A DNA stretch of 64,000 bases from positions 1 through 64,000 of the forward strand of contig JBBIJO010000002.1 of assembly GCA_037445895.1 (NCBI GenBank), read 5' to 3'. The notes below the pieces were generated by a model. That model had not been told where the DNA came from. It ran no database searches and saw only the letters and a list, made by a program, of their open reading frames with translations. The DNA is from JBBIJO01 sp037445895 (lineage in GTDB: Bacteria; Bacteroidota; Ignavibacteria; Kapaibacteriales; UBA2268). The position numbers and the translations under genes were made by a program. Shown here one piece after another: positions 37,517-46,930 of the stretch (position 1 is the stretch's first letter; every line of letters begins with the position of its first letter).

Positions 37517-37954
37517 ATGGCTACAGCAAATATTTATTTAACATTCAACGGGAATTGCGAAGAAGCATTCAATTTTTACAAGTCTGCTTTCGGCGGCGAG
37601 TTCGCATATCTTGGCAGATTCAAAGATGCACCGAGTATGGAAGGAATGCCACCCATCAGCGAAAGTGAAGGCAACCTCATTATGCATATATCATTACCTA
37701 TAAGCAAAGAAACTACACTGATGGGTAGCGATACTAATTCTTTTTCTGGGAATGTTACATTCGGCAACAATTTTTCAATTTCCATAAACACCGATAGCAA
37801 AGAAGAAGCAGACACCCTTTTCAATACACTATCGGAAGGAGGCAATGTAATAATGCCAATGGGCGAAACATTTTGGGGTGCTTACTTTGGAATGTTTACC
37901 GACAAATTCGGTGTCAACTGGATGATAAGTGTTGACCTGAATGAGAAAAAGTAA
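37517..37954 (+). CDS. VOC-family PhnB-like protein
   Basis: 145 aa. Starts ATANIYLTFNGNCEEAFNFYKSAFGGEF, the standard PhnB/3-demethylubiquinone-like glyoxalase-fold beginning, and ends with FWGAYFGMFTDKFGVNWMIS. These proteins are generally uncharacterised and may be lyases, isomerases or resistance proteins. It is preceded by TTCGAC-rich host-like sequence and stands at the left edge of the accessory region. Confidence 0.85.
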   Translation: MATANIYLTFNGNCEEAFNFYKSAFGGEFAYLGRFKDAPSMEGMPPISESEGNLIMHISLPISKETTLMGSDTNSFSGNVTFGNNFSISINTDSKEEADTLFNTLSEGGNVIMPMGETFWGAYFGMFTDKFGVNWMISVDLNEKK

Positions 37955-38132
37955 AAGGGTATGCTGGTAACAGCGGTTTTACGTTATACGGGGTGACGTG
38001 CAAACGTGGATCTGTTTGCTTCTATTCACGTGCAGTGCATCTATTGAACTCTGGTGCCAAAAATCCCCCGCTGCGGCAAGCCACAAACCATTATGGGCAA
38101 CACAATACAGCGCCTTGCTAAACTGATAAATT
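37955..38132. other. Structured intergenic spacer at the left end of a cassette-like region
   Basis: No gene. The 178-bp spacer is higher in GC than the genes around it and has several short inverted repeats, such as GCAAAC/GTTTGC flanked by ACGTG/CACGT within 38000-38032. It resembles the recombination-type spacers seen between small gene cassettes, but I could not fit a complete attC consensus. Confidence 0.3.
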
Positions 38133-38510
38133 ATGGATGATATAAGTATTTTCAATGACAAGACGGTAAAACCGACCGACAAAGATTTAGCCGATAAACT
38201 TGATTCTAACTACCAACTATGGAAATGGATTTGTGATTTAGTATTAAGTAAATATCCAAACGGATTAGCTGAATGGAATTATTCAGAAAAATATGGTTGG
38301 AGTTTTCGGATAAAAGATAGAAAAAGAGCAATTATATATTTACTACCAACAGACAGATATTTCAAAGTAGCCTTTGTTTTTGGAGACAAAGCAGTAAGTA
38401 TTATAATGGACACCAAGATTTCAAATGACATTAAAAAAGAAATTAATCAAGCGACAAAATATGCTGAAGGTCGTGGGATAAGAATTGATGTTAAAAATGA
38501 TTCCGTTTAA
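38133..38510 (+). CDS. DUF3788 family protein
   Basis: 125 aa. Matches the DUF3788 pattern: a WICDLVLSKYP helix, WNYSEKYGWSFRIKDRKRAIIYLLP and a central FKVAFVFGDKAV strand. Function unknown. It has no Shine-Dalgarno. A broken relative lies at 46522-46765, so the accessory region carries two members of this family. Confidence 0.75.
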   Translation: MDDISIFNDKTVKPTDKDLADKLDSNYQLWKWICDLVLSKYPNGLAEWNYSEKYGWSFRIKDRKRAIIYLLPTDRYFKVAFVFGDKAVSIIMDTKISNDIKKEINQATKYAEGRGIRIDVKNDSV

Positions 38511-38561
38511 TTTGACATCGAGCAATTAATTGACATAAAACTAAATTATTAGCCCAATATT

Positions 38562-38936
38562 ATGAATCAAACAGAGAATAAAATTGATACGACATTAATT
38601 TCTTATTGCGGATTTTATTGTGGATCATGTCCCAAATATTCAAAAAGACAATGTCAAGGGTGCAAAGGTGATAGCCCAAGATGTGCAGTCGGATATAAAT
38701 CTTGTCAGGTAAGACCATGCTGCATTGAGAACGGATATAATTCATGTGCGGAATGTGATAAATTTGATTCCGTTAAGGATTGTAAATTATATAATCCATT
38801 CATGATACGATTTGGACAATTTATTACACGGACAAATCGGAGATTAGGAATTGAGATGATAAAGGAAAAAGGGGAAACCGAATTTATAAAATACATGATT
38901 GATAAAAATTGGGTGACAATGAAGACTGGAAAATAA
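38562..38936 (+). CDS. DUF3795 family cysteine-rich protein
   Basis: 124 aa. YCGFYCGSCPKYSKRQCQGCKG and CCIENGYNSCAECDKF give about ten Cys residues in the first 75 residues, typical of DUF3795, a probable zinc- or iron-sulfur-binding family of unknown function. It stands 51 bp after the DUF3788 gene in the same orientation and is a typical small accessory gene of Bacteroidota. Confidence 0.78.
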   Translation: MNQTENKIDTTLISYCGFYCGSCPKYSKRQCQGCKGDSPRCAVGYKSCQVRPCCIENGYNSCAECDKFDSVKDCKLYNPFMIRFGQFITRTNRRLGIEMIKEKGETEFIKYMIDKNWVTMKTGK

Positions 38937-39001
38937 TAATGCGCAGCACACAACGTTTATCTTCGCTGACAAACAAAAATTTACAACAATAAGGACAATC
39001 G

Positions 39002-39568
39002 ATGAACAAAATTAAAGTATCAATGCACACCACGCTTGACGGGTTCGCTGCGGGACCTAATGGAGAAATGGACTGGATTAAATTTGACAGTGAAATGTTT
39101 GAGCTTGTAAAAACATTCACCGATAATTCAGACACTGCTTTATATGGGCGAGTGACTTGGCAAATGATGGACTATTACTGGCCGACTGTAGGTGACAAGC
39201 CAAACGCCTCTAAGCACGACAAAGAACACTCGGCTTGGTATAATTCTGTTAACAAAATTGTCGTTTCTAACTCAATGAAAGGACAGAAAGCCGACAAAAC
39301 AACTTTCCTCGGGGGAGACATTGCAACTCAAGTGAATGACCTCAACCAAAAAAACGGCAAAGACATATTGATTTTCGGTAGCCCTTCCGTGGTTCGTTCT
39401 TTGACGAAAGACAATATTATTGACGAATATTGGCTCTTCGTAAACCCAATCATTCTTGGACAAGGTATTTCAATTTTCACAAAACTTGACAATAAAATTG
39501 ATTTAATTCCTCGGACAACAAAAGCATTTTCATGTGGTGTGACTGCATTAAACTTTACGACAAAATGA
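39002..39568 (+). CDS. Dihydrofolate reductase/RibD C-terminal family protein
   Basis: 188 aa. KIKVSMHTTLDGFAAGPNGEMDW at the N-terminus, ALYGRVTWQMM, ILIFGSPSVVRSL and NPIILGQGI are the RibD_C/DHFR-fold signatures. Members are NAD(P)H-dependent reductases of unassigned substrate, not true folate enzymes. An AAGGACA site precedes the ATG. Third small gene of the accessory series. Confidence 0.85.
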   Translation: MNKIKVSMHTTLDGFAAGPNGEMDWIKFDSEMFELVKTFTDNSDTALYGRVTWQMMDYYWPTVGDKPNASKHDKEHSAWYNSVNKIVVSNSMKGQKADKTTFLGGDIATQVNDLNQKNGKDILIFGSPSVVRSLTKDNIIDEYWLFVNPIILGQGISIFTKLDNKIDLIPRTTKAFSCGVTALNFTTK

Positions 39569-39752
39569 ACATCAACGGACAGACAAGAAACAGAAAAGGT
39601 AAATCATTTTGACAGGTGAATACCGACATAGAAATGATACAACAAATGGACAACGAGTAAGCCGACACTCATTGCCTACGTTTCTGTATTTTTTATTTTT
39701 TCCCCCCACACATTTTTTTATTTCAATTTTAAGCCAGACCGCATTTGGCACA

Positions 39753-39796
39753 TTTGGTTTTGCCCGATACTCAAGCCGACCCTTCGCAAAACCAAA
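39753..39796. repeat. Long inverted repeat upstream of the efflux locus
   Basis: Perfect 11-bp arms TTTGGTTTTGC (39753-39763) and GCAAAACCAAA (39786-39796) around a 22-nt loop. There is no T-run, so not a terminator. Its position between a small gene cassette and the efflux operon suggests a recombination site, a folded transcript element or a regulator site. Confidence 0.5.
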
Positions 39797-39830
39797 AGAG
39801 CCAGATCTCCCAACCCACTGGAAAAATTGT

Positions 39831-39838
39831 TATCTTTG
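39831..39838 (+). promoter_or_regulatory. Bacteroidetes-type -7 promoter element
   Basis: TATCTTTG (TAnnTTTG consensus) 7 bp upstream of the ATG at 39846, implying a very short or absent leader. The -33 TTG is not clear. Confidence 0.4.
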
Positions 39839-39845
39839 TAATCGA

Positions 39846-40241
39846 ATGCAGAAACTCAAATCTATATTGCTGCTTTTTATAATGGGAATGATTTTATTCC
39901 CGTGGCAACTGATTTGTATTGCTCATCCTTTCGGACACAACCACCACAAACACGATGGACTTAGTCCCTGTGAACTCCACAGAATAGCGGCACAGCAACC
40001 GGGAGAGAAATTTCTGCCACCAATGGAATGTAAGCACATCGCATTACAGTTAGAGAACTTTCAACAACCACAGGTAGAAAAAGTTAAACCGACCATTCAA
40101 ACACTTGCGACTGCCGCAGTTCTGTTGGACTTGGTTTGCATTCTGCAATACGAACAACCTTATTTATTTCCACCCAACCCCAAGTGCCGTTCGGCACCGA
40201 TTCTTTCTTCACATACCCTTCGGGGACCTCCTTTGGTTTAA
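39846..40241 (+). CDS. Small secreted His-rich protein next to RND efflux genes
   Basis: 131 aa from the ATG at 39846; the longer frame starting at 39609 runs through the inverted repeat and promoter and is not credible. N-terminal signal (SILLLFIMGMILFPWQLICIA) followed by HPFGHNHHKHDG and conserved-looking CELHRI and MECKHIAL. Five His residues in ten suggest metal binding. It precedes the efflux genes by ~130 bp, so a periplasmic metal chaperone or sensor for the pump is plausible. No family recognised. Confidence 0.55.
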   Translation: MQKLKSILLLFIMGMILFPWQLICIAHPFGHNHHKHDGLSPCELHRIAAQQPGEKFLPPMECKHIALQLENFQQPQVEKVKPTIQTLATAAVLLDLVCILQYEQPYLFPPNPKCRSAPILSSHTLRGPPLV

Positions 40242-40375
40242 CCTTTCTTTAGGATTGGTATAGTTTACTATGCCCATTCTCAAAGAAGAGCTTTTGTGTT
40301 TGTATCTGTTCCACTTTCAAACAGCTTGGACTCTATGTCCTGAACTCAATTATTTATTAAATCAAAGGAGAAATT

Positions 40376-41725
40376 ATGTTAGAATTAGCATTTACAAATA
40401 AATACATGGTAATCGTGATGTCGCTGTTGATAGCGATTATCAGCATAGTTGCCATTAGGCGACTGCCGGTGGACATTCTACCACAATATAAAACATCAGC
40501 CGTGCAAGTGCTGACACTTTACCCCGGAATGCCAGCCGAAGTAATGGAAAAAGATATTACTTCAAGGATTGAGCGTTGGACAGGACAAGCCAATGGCATT
40601 GAACGGCAGGAAAGTGAAAGTATGATTGGCGTGAGCATTGTAAAAGATTTTTTTCGTGAAGAAGTAGATCCGAACACAGCACTTTCACAGGTTACATCAT
40701 TGGCAATGTCTGACCTTTATTATCTACCACCAGGTACAGTTCCGCCAATGGTGATGCCATATGACCCTACTGCTTCAACGCCTTTGGCATTGTTGGCAGT
40801 AAGCAGTGATGAACTTACCGAAAAGGAGCTTTACGATATTGCCTATTTCGACTTGCGAAACCTCTTAGGTTCTGTGGAAGGCATTATAGCCCCTGCCGTA
40901 TTTGGCGGTAAACTTCGCAGGATTTTTATGTATGTATATCCCGACAAGTTACAAGCATACAATCTTTCACAAATGGACGTGATGGATGCCGTGCAAAAAA
41001 ACAATGTGATGATACCCACGGGAGACGTGAACATTGGCGCTATGAATTACAGTGTAAATACCAACGGAATGTTACCCAATGTGGACGACTTCAACAACAT
41101 TGTGATAAAAATGGATGCCAATGGTTCGCCCATCTTTCTGAAAGATATTGGTTACGCCAAAGATGCTTCGGCCATCCAAACCAATGTAGTTCACATCAAT
41201 GGAAAACGACAAGTTTACATTCCCATTTACAAACGAACGGGCGGAAATACTATTGCTTCGGTGGAAGCGGTCAAAAACAAATTAGCCGATTTGAAAAAGC
41301 GTTTGCCAAAATCGGTAAATCTAGACGTTATTCTTGACCAGTCAACCTATGTGCGAAACAGCATTAACGGACTGATGAAAGAAGGCATTTTGGGATTGAT
41401 CTTAGTTTCATTGGCATTGCTACTCTTTCTTGGAAATTTCCGTTCCACATTCATTGTCGCTTTGAGCATTCCGCTATCGGTAATGTTCGCCTTTATCGGG
41501 GTGTATTTTACAGGCGACACTATCAACAGTATGACTTTGGGTGGTATTGCCTTAGCCATTGGGCTTTTAGTGGACGATAGTATTGTAGTGTTGGAAAATA
41601 TTGACAGGCATCTGAAGTTGGGTAGATCATCCGAAAAAGCAGCGTATGACGGAGCAAAAGAAGTAGCTCTACCTGTATTAGTTACAACACTTACCGTTAT
41701 TATCGTGTTTTTCCCGATTGTTTTT
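40376..41725 (+). CDS. RND efflux transporter, N-terminal part (interrupted by assembly gap)
   Basis: 450 codons are visible before the run of N. ATG behind AAAGGAG. First transmembrane helix (VIVMSLLIAIISIVAI), RLPVDILPQYKTSAVQV, periplasmic porter domain, then the TM2-TM4 block with LGGIALAIGLLVDDSIVVLENI, whose two Asp residues in TM4 drive proton-coupled transport. This is the HAE1-like RND class (inner-membrane drug or solute exporter). The frame continues across the gap without loss (see 41827-44721), so the apparent truncation is an assembly artefact. Confidence 0.9.
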
Positions 41726-41880
41726 NNNNNNNNNNNNNNNNNNNNNNNNNNNNNNNNNNNNNNNNNNNNNNNNNNNNNNNNNNNNNNNNNNNNNNNNNNN
41801 NNNNNNNNNNNNNNNNNNNNNNNNNACCTGTATTAGTTACAACACTTACCGTTATTATCGTGTTTTTCCCGATTGTTTTT
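41671..41880. other. Scaffold gap of 100 N flanked by an identical 55-bp overlap
   Basis: Bases 41671-41725 and 41826-41880 are identical over 55 bp, and 41726-41825 are exactly 100 N. This is two contigs whose ends overlap but were joined with a placeholder gap. Collapsing one copy and the N run keeps the RND reading frame and gives a normal-length transporter. No real sequence is missing as far as can be seen. Confidence 0.93.
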
Positions 41881-44721
41881 CTTACAGGAATTTCCAAATT
41901 CCTTTTTACCCCATTGGCAATAGTCGTTTCATTGGCAATGATTGGTTCACGAATGATTTCAATGACACTCGTGCCGATAATGGCAGCTGCATTTTTCAAG
42001 GGTCATAACCACGCCCAAAAGCCAAAAGGAATTTTAGGAATGTTCAATCGTGGATTTGAAAATCTTACTAATCGTTACACTAAAATGGTTGACAAAACCC
42101 TGAAATATCGTTGGTGGGTATTGGGTAGTGTAACTGCTCTCTTTGCTGTTTCAATGTTTGGATTTACAAAAGTCGGAACAGAATTATTTCCGCAAATGGA
42201 CGTAGGGCAAATTTCAATGGATGTGCGGATGGAAAGCGGAACACGCATAGAAAAAGCCGAAGAAACAGTAACAGCAATAGAGCATTTTTTGAAACAGGAA
42301 ATCGGTGAAGATGCCAACCTGATAGTTTCCAATATGGGAGTGCTGAACGATTGGCCTGCCGCTTATACCAATAATTCAGGAACGCAGGATGCAACTATTG
42401 CCGTGCAACTCGAAGAAGGACACAAAACAAAAACGGCTGACTATATAAAAACACTTCGTCCGAAACTCAAAGAAAAATTTCCCGGAGTGCAGTTTATTTT
42501 CAACACAGGCGGAATCGTAACAAGTGCATTGAATTTCGGTTTGCCCTCGCCTATTGATGTGCAGATTATCGGGAACGATTTACATAAAACACACGAAATT
42601 GCCGTAAAAGTTCGGGAGATTATCCGAAAAGTGGAAGGAACAGAAGACGTGCGCATTCATCAGCGTTACGACCACCCCGAAATTAAAGTGGAAATTGACC
42701 GCACAAAAGCTGCAATGGTAGGCGTGAATGCAGAAGAAACAGTGAAAAATATTGTTTCCGCACTTAATTCATCGGTGAATTTCAAACCCTCATTTTGGAT
42801 CGATGAACGCAACGGCAATCACTACTTCATAGGCGTTACTTATCCCGAAATAGAATTGGACAATCCCCAATCGGTAGAAAACATTGGTATTACAGGAACT
42901 AATGGGAAAGTAACCCAACTTAAAAATATAGCTAAAACTTCACTTACTTCTGCACCCATTGAAATCAACCACCTGAATTTGCAACGGGTAACAGATGTGT
43001 ATGCCAATGTAGAAGGAAGGGACATTGGTTCGGTAGCAGCAGAAATTGAAGAGCAGTTGGAAATCCTACGGAAAGATTTACCCGAAGGATATAAAATTGT
43101 AATTCGTGGTGAAATGCAGAGTATGAATGAAGGTTTTGGCAATCTTGGCTTGGGCTTAGTGCTTGCCATTTTGTTGGTCTATTTGGTTATCGTTCCGCTT
43201 CTGCGTTCTTTCAAATTACCACTCATTATCATTACCGTAATTCCTTTAGGATTGATTGGTGTAACAGCAATGTTGTTGGCAACCGATACTTATCTCAATA
43301 TTCAATCAATGATGGGAATTATAATGATGGTAGGGATTACAGTAGCATACAGTAATTTATTGGTGGACAAAATGAACAATCTTCTAAAGGAAGGCAAGCC
43401 ACTTAATGAAGCCATCAAAGAAGGAGTTGCCAACCGTTTTCGCCCCATCTTAATGACGGCATTGGTTACAGTTTTCGCTTTGCTGCCCTTGGCAATCGGT
43501 TACGAAACAGGCGGAGAAGCCAATGTACCTTTAGCAAGAGCCATTATCGGTGGTGTATTAACAGCGACACTTCTTTCGCTGTTTATAGTGCCGACACTCT
43601 TTTTTCTTTTAACTAAAAAATCTGAAATCAAAATGAATTCAATAAATTCAGTAATCTCAATAATACTCATTCCATTTTTTCTTTCTTTGCTTTCTTCCTG
43701 CGGAAAGAAATCAGAAGAACAGCAAACACAAACCCAGAGCGGAAATACTCCAATTGTTTTGGTGAGCCAACCTGTAAAACACGAATACAAGGCAGTCTTG
43801 CAGATAGCAGGAACGGCAAAACCAAACCAGCAGGTAAAACTTTTTGCAATGACCAACGGCTACTTGCAAAAACTCAGTGCCGACATTGGCGATTTTGTAA
43901 AAGAAAGTCAGACCCTTGCTGTTTTGGAAAATCCTGAATTATTCAGCGAAAAATCAAAATTGGAAGCCGAACTGAAAGGCAAAAAATCTATTTACGAACG
44001 GCTGAAAAGCATTTACGAAAAAACGCCGCAACTCACCACTATTGCGGACGTGGAAAAAGCGGAAGCCGAATACGAAAGCATCAAGGCACAGTTAAACGCC
44101 ATACAACAGCAAATTGATTTCCTTATAGTAAAAGCTCCGTTTCCGGGGATTGTTATAAATCGTTTTGTGGACAAAGGTTCAATCGTCCAAAGCGGATTGA
44201 ACCACTCCAATGCAATGCCTTTGTTTGAAATTCAGGATTTACAACCTATTCGCCTGACGGTTGAAGTGCCTGAAATGGATGCTACATTGATTCAAAAAGG
44301 AACAAAAGTTACCGTCACATTCCCCGAACTACCTAATGAAACTCTTTTGGCAACCGTTTCTCGCATTGCTTACGGACTGAATGAAGCTACCCGAACAATG
44401 AAAGTGGAAATTGATTTGCCCAACAAGGATTTAAAAATCCGTTCGGGAATGTATGCCAAAGTGGCAATTGAGAAAAGTGGGCATAAAGGTGCTTTATCCG
44501 TTCCAAATGAAGCCATTAGCAATGTCAAAGGACAATCCTTTATTTACGTTGTTAATAATGGAACGGTGAAAAAAGTAGAAGTGAAAACGGGTATTCGTGA
44601 TGACCAATTCACCGAACTATTAAGTGGAGAAATCCAAACAACGGACAGTATTGTGGTAAAAGGCAAGGAATTTTGTTTTGATGGAGCAATTGTCCAAACC
44701 AAAGTTTTTTCTAGCCAATAA
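41827..44721 (+). CDS. RND efflux transporter C-terminal part fused in frame to a periplasmic adaptor (membrane-fusion) lipoprotein
   Basis: The transporter resumes at PVLVTTL and runs to FIVPTLFFLLTKK, giving ~1034 aa after gap collapse, a full RND length. There is no stop codon. The frame continues into MNSINSV (ATG at 43633), followed by a lipoprotein signal ending LLSSC, a coiled-coil hairpin (KLEAELKGKKSIYERLKSIYE), biotinyl-like lipoyl and beta-barrel regions and ends at 44721 (362 aa), a complete adaptor. Separate translation from ATG 43633 is possible but no Shine-Dalgarno is evident. Either a true fusion or a lost stop codon. Confidence 0.85.
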   Translation, partial: PVLVTTLTVIIVFFPIVFLTGISKFLFTPLAIVVSLAMIGSRMISMTLVPIMAAAFFKGHNHAQKPKGILGMFNRGFENLTNRYTKMVDKTLKYRWWVLGSVTALFAVSMFGFTKVGTELFPQMDVGQISMDVRMESGTRIEKAEETVTAIEHFLKQEIGEDANLIVSNMGVLNDWPAAYTNNSGTQDATIAVQLEEGHKTKTADYIKTLRPKLKEKFPGVQFIFNTGGIVTSALNFGLPSPIDVQIIGNDLHKTHEIAVKVREIIRKVEGTEDVRIHQRYDHPEIKVEIDRTKAAMVGVNAEETVKNIVSALNSSVNFKPSFWIDERNGNHYFIGVTYPEIELDNPQSVENIGITGTNGKVTQLKNIAKTSLTSAPIEINHLNLQRVTDVYANVEGRDIGSVAAEIEEQLEILRKDLPEGYKIVIRGEMQSMNEGFGNLGLGLVLAILLVYLVIVPLLRSFKLPLIIITVIPLGLIGVTAMLLATDTYLNIQSMMGIIMMVGITVAYSNLLVDKMNNLLKEGKPLNEAIKEGVANRFRPILMTALVTVFALLPLAIGYETGGEANVPLARAIIGGVLTATLLSLFIVPTLFFLLTKKSEIKMNSINSVISIILIPFFLSLLSSCGKKSEEQQTQTQSGNTPIVLVSQPVKHEYKAVLQIAGTAKPNQQVKLFAMTNGYLQKLSADIGDFVKESQTLAVLENPELFSEKSKLEAELKGKKSIYERLKSIYEKTPQLTTIADVEKAEAEYESIKAQLNAIQQQIDFLIVKAPFPGIVINRFVDKGSIVQSGLNHSNAMPLFEIQDLQPIRLTVEVPEMDATLIQKGTKVTVTFPELPNETLLATVSRIAYGLNEATRTMKVEIDLPNKDLKIRSGMYAKVAIEKSGHKGALSVPNEAISNVKGQSFIYVVNNGTVKKVEVKTGIRDDQFTELLSGEIQTTDSIVVKGKEFCFDGAIVQTKVFSSQ

Positions 44722-44734
44722 AAAGGAACTAAAG

Positions 44735-46069
44735 ATGAAAAATTTAAGATATGTTATTGGAGTTACCATTTTCTCATTGGCAATCTTGAAACCCAAAGCA
44801 CAGGAAATATTACCTATCAATCTCCAAACCGCTTTAGAAATGGGTGGTGCAAATAACCTGACAATAAAAGAATTTCAGGCAAAACAGGAATTGTCGGAAG
44901 CCAACTTGACAAAATCAAAAGAATGGTGGTTGCCAAACGTATATGCAGGTATGAAAACTTTTCAACTATGGGGAGCTTCTATGAACTCCGACGGTCGGTT
45001 TTTCTTAGACGTAAATGCTAATAATTTGTGGAGTGGATTGGGGGTAAATGCTTATTGGACTTTTGCAGACGGCATTTACAAAACCAAAGCATCAAAGCTA
45101 AATGTTCAGGCAAGTTACTATGAATCACAAGCCGAAAAAAACCAAGCACTGTTAGCAATCATCAAGACATATTATGATTTGCTGACTGCTCAAATGAAAT
45201 TAGTCGCTTACAAAAATTTAGTAGCACAATCTGACACCATTACACAACAAATCGCCATTCAGGTTGAAGCAGGCTTACTTTACCAATCTGAATTGCTTTT
45301 GGCAAGGAGCAATCAAAATCATTTAAAGATTGAAATGCTAAATGCTCAATCGGAATACAATCAAAAATCAGCCGAATTGGTGCGGTTGCTCAATCTTGAT
45401 AGTAAATTAAAATTGGTAATCGTTGACACTGTTCTAATTCCGTTGGATTTTCAAGAAGAATTATTGATGATAAACGACAGCGTTTATCAAAACCGACCTG
45501 AAATAAAATCCATTGATTTTACCATTCAATCCTTGCGTATGGAGAGAAAAACCACCACAACGGGTTTGTTTCTTCCTCAGTTGAGTATCGGAACTTACGG
45601 TTCATATTTTGGCGGACTGACAGGACAGGTTACGCCAATGTTTCCAAACTTATATCCTGAAACTAACCAACTTTATCCGACAGGTATATTAAACATTTCA
45701 TTAACCTGGAATATTCCGCTTGGACAATTGGTTTATAGCGGAGAGTTGCAACGGTATAATAGTCAAATAAAAATACAAGAAGTAAAAGCAGAGCAATTCA
45801 AAGCACAAATCAATGAGGAAATCGTTACTGCACAACAGCAATTACTAATCGGAAAAGAACAAATTGAAATTGCCAAAGAAGCATTGGAGCTGGCATCCGA
45901 AGCATTGAACCAAAGTATTGAACGACAGAAATTAGGAATAGTAAAGCCTTTTGAAGTTTTTCAGGCACAACAGTTTTTCTTACAAGCACAGATTGACTAT
46001 CTAAAAACAGTCGGCGAATACAATAAAGCACAGTTTGCTTTGAAAGTGGCAAAAGGGGAAATATTATAG
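44735..46069 (+). CDS. TolC-family outer membrane efflux protein
   Basis: 444 aa from the ATG at 44735 behind AAAAGGA; the 19-codon upstream extension overlaps the adaptor gene. Signal peptide ends KPKAQ. Two repeats of long alpha-helical hairpins with LNVQASYYESQAEKNQALL and QAEFKAQI-like stretches, the TolC pattern, and strands such as QLSIGTYGSYFGGLTG. Third component of the tripartite pump with the RND/adaptor protein 13 bp upstream. Confidence 0.87.
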   Translation: MKNLRYVIGVTIFSLAILKPKAQEILPINLQTALEMGGANNLTIKEFQAKQELSEANLTKSKEWWLPNVYAGMKTFQLWGASMNSDGRFFLDVNANNLWSGLGVNAYWTFADGIYKTKASKLNVQASYYESQAEKNQALLAIIKTYYDLLTAQMKLVAYKNLVAQSDTITQQIAIQVEAGLLYQSELLLARSNQNHLKIEMLNAQSEYNQKSAELVRLLNLDSKLKLVIVDTVLIPLDFQEELLMINDSVYQNRPEIKSIDFTIQSLRMERKTTTTGLFLPQLSIGTYGSYFGGLTGQVTPMFPNLYPETNQLYPTGILNISLTWNIPLGQLVYSGELQRYNSQIKIQEVKAEQFKAQINEEIVTAQQQLLIGKEQIEIAKEALELASEALNQSIERQKLGIVKPFEVFQAQQFFLQAQIDYLKTVGEYNKAQFALKVAKGEIL

Positions 46070-46118
46070 CTCTCTAAAAAGTATTAGTATCACTTGTCAA
46101 AGTTTCGTATTTAAATAT

Positions 46119-46147
46119 TTGCTTAAATATGAAATTAACTATCTTTG
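46119..46147 (+). promoter_or_regulatory. Bacteroidetes-type promoter of the broken ArsR gene
   Basis: TTG at 46119-46121 and TATCTTTG at 46140-46147, separated by 18 bp, match the -33/-7 consensus TTG-N17-23-TAnnTTTG. The ATG at 46152 follows within 5 bp, so the transcript would be leaderless or nearly so. Confidence 0.55.
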
Positions 46148-46151
46148 CCAT

Positions 46152-46525
46152 ATGGGCGTCAATTCTTGCATACGACAACAAGCGGACATTACACAAACAA
46201 ACCGTTGCAAAGACCGTGCTTCAGAGTTCAACGGCTTGTTTGACTATTTATCGAACGGGCTTGAATTAGCGGAAAATAAGGTAAGACTGAAAATTCTCTT
46301 CCTACTTTATGGGGAAAAACGTTTTTGTGTTTCCGATATCAACAAATTCTCGGTATAGCAATTTCGGCAGTTTCTCAACATTTACGAAAATTCAAAGACC
46401 GAAAACTCATTGGAACCGAACGAGAAGCGCAAACCATTTTTTACTCATTGACAAAAGAGTATGAAAAAATGCTGAAACCGTTTTTTAAAATACTTGACGA
46501 AAACAAAATTTTGAGAACAATATGA
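46152..46525 (+). pseudogene. ArsR/SmtB-family metalloregulator, frameshifted
   Basis: Reading from ATG 46152 gives NSCIRQQADITQTNRC and LAENKVRLKILFLLYGEKRFCVSDINK, then a stop. In the next frame it continues ILGIAISAVSQHLRKFKDRKLI, EREAQTIFYSLTKEYEKMLK and ends at 46525. Adding one A to the AAA run near 46347 restores one ArsR protein of ~124 aa. The usual metal-binding CVCD is CVSD here. It follows the efflux operon and was probably its regulator. A sequencing indel rather than true loss is possible. Confidence 0.75.
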
Positions 46526-46765
46526 AATTAGAAAAACAAATTTTTAAGATCCTTAGCAACAAATTTGAACAATGGGATGAAATTAATTCATATTTATGTA
46601 AAGATAATAAAAGCCAGATCTAAATATAAATTTTATGGTAAAAATTGTGGATGGGCATTAGGGTATTCCAAAAGTGGTAAAAGTGTTATTTCTTTATATC
46701 CTTTATTAGGCGACTTTGCAATTCAAATGATTTTCAAAAAGCAACACGAAATTCAGTTGCGGTAG
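46522..46765 (+). pseudogene. DUF3788-like protein, frameshifted
   Basis: The first frame gives KLEKQIFKILSNKFEQWDEI and ends at a TAA near 46620; the +1 frame continues KARSKYKFYGKNCGWALGYS and KSVISLYPLLGDFAIQMIFK. Together they match the DUF3788 layout, with one base shift in an A-rich run near 46610. The start overlaps the ArsR stop codon by 4 bp (ATGA). A decayed or mis-sequenced relative of the intact gene at 38133. Confidence 0.6.
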
Positions 46766-46930
46766 TTAAGAATTTGATTAAAATACGATTAAAATAAAAT
46801 ACACCATCCTTCGCTTAAATCCTTTTTCTAAATCTAAAAAAACATTTTACGAAACATTCCTATTTTAATAAATTTATTTTATTAAATTAATATTTTACTA
46901 ACTAATATATTACTAAAAAGGAGGACAATT

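Noticed and set aside
37979..38182. Minus-strand 67-codon open frame in the cassette spacer
   Set aside because: It overlaps the DUF3788 start and the structured spacer; no family is recognised.
39609..39845. Upstream extension of the His-rich secreted protein
   Set aside because: The extended frame crosses the 11-bp inverted repeat and the TATCTTTG box; the ATG at 39846 gives a proper signal peptide.
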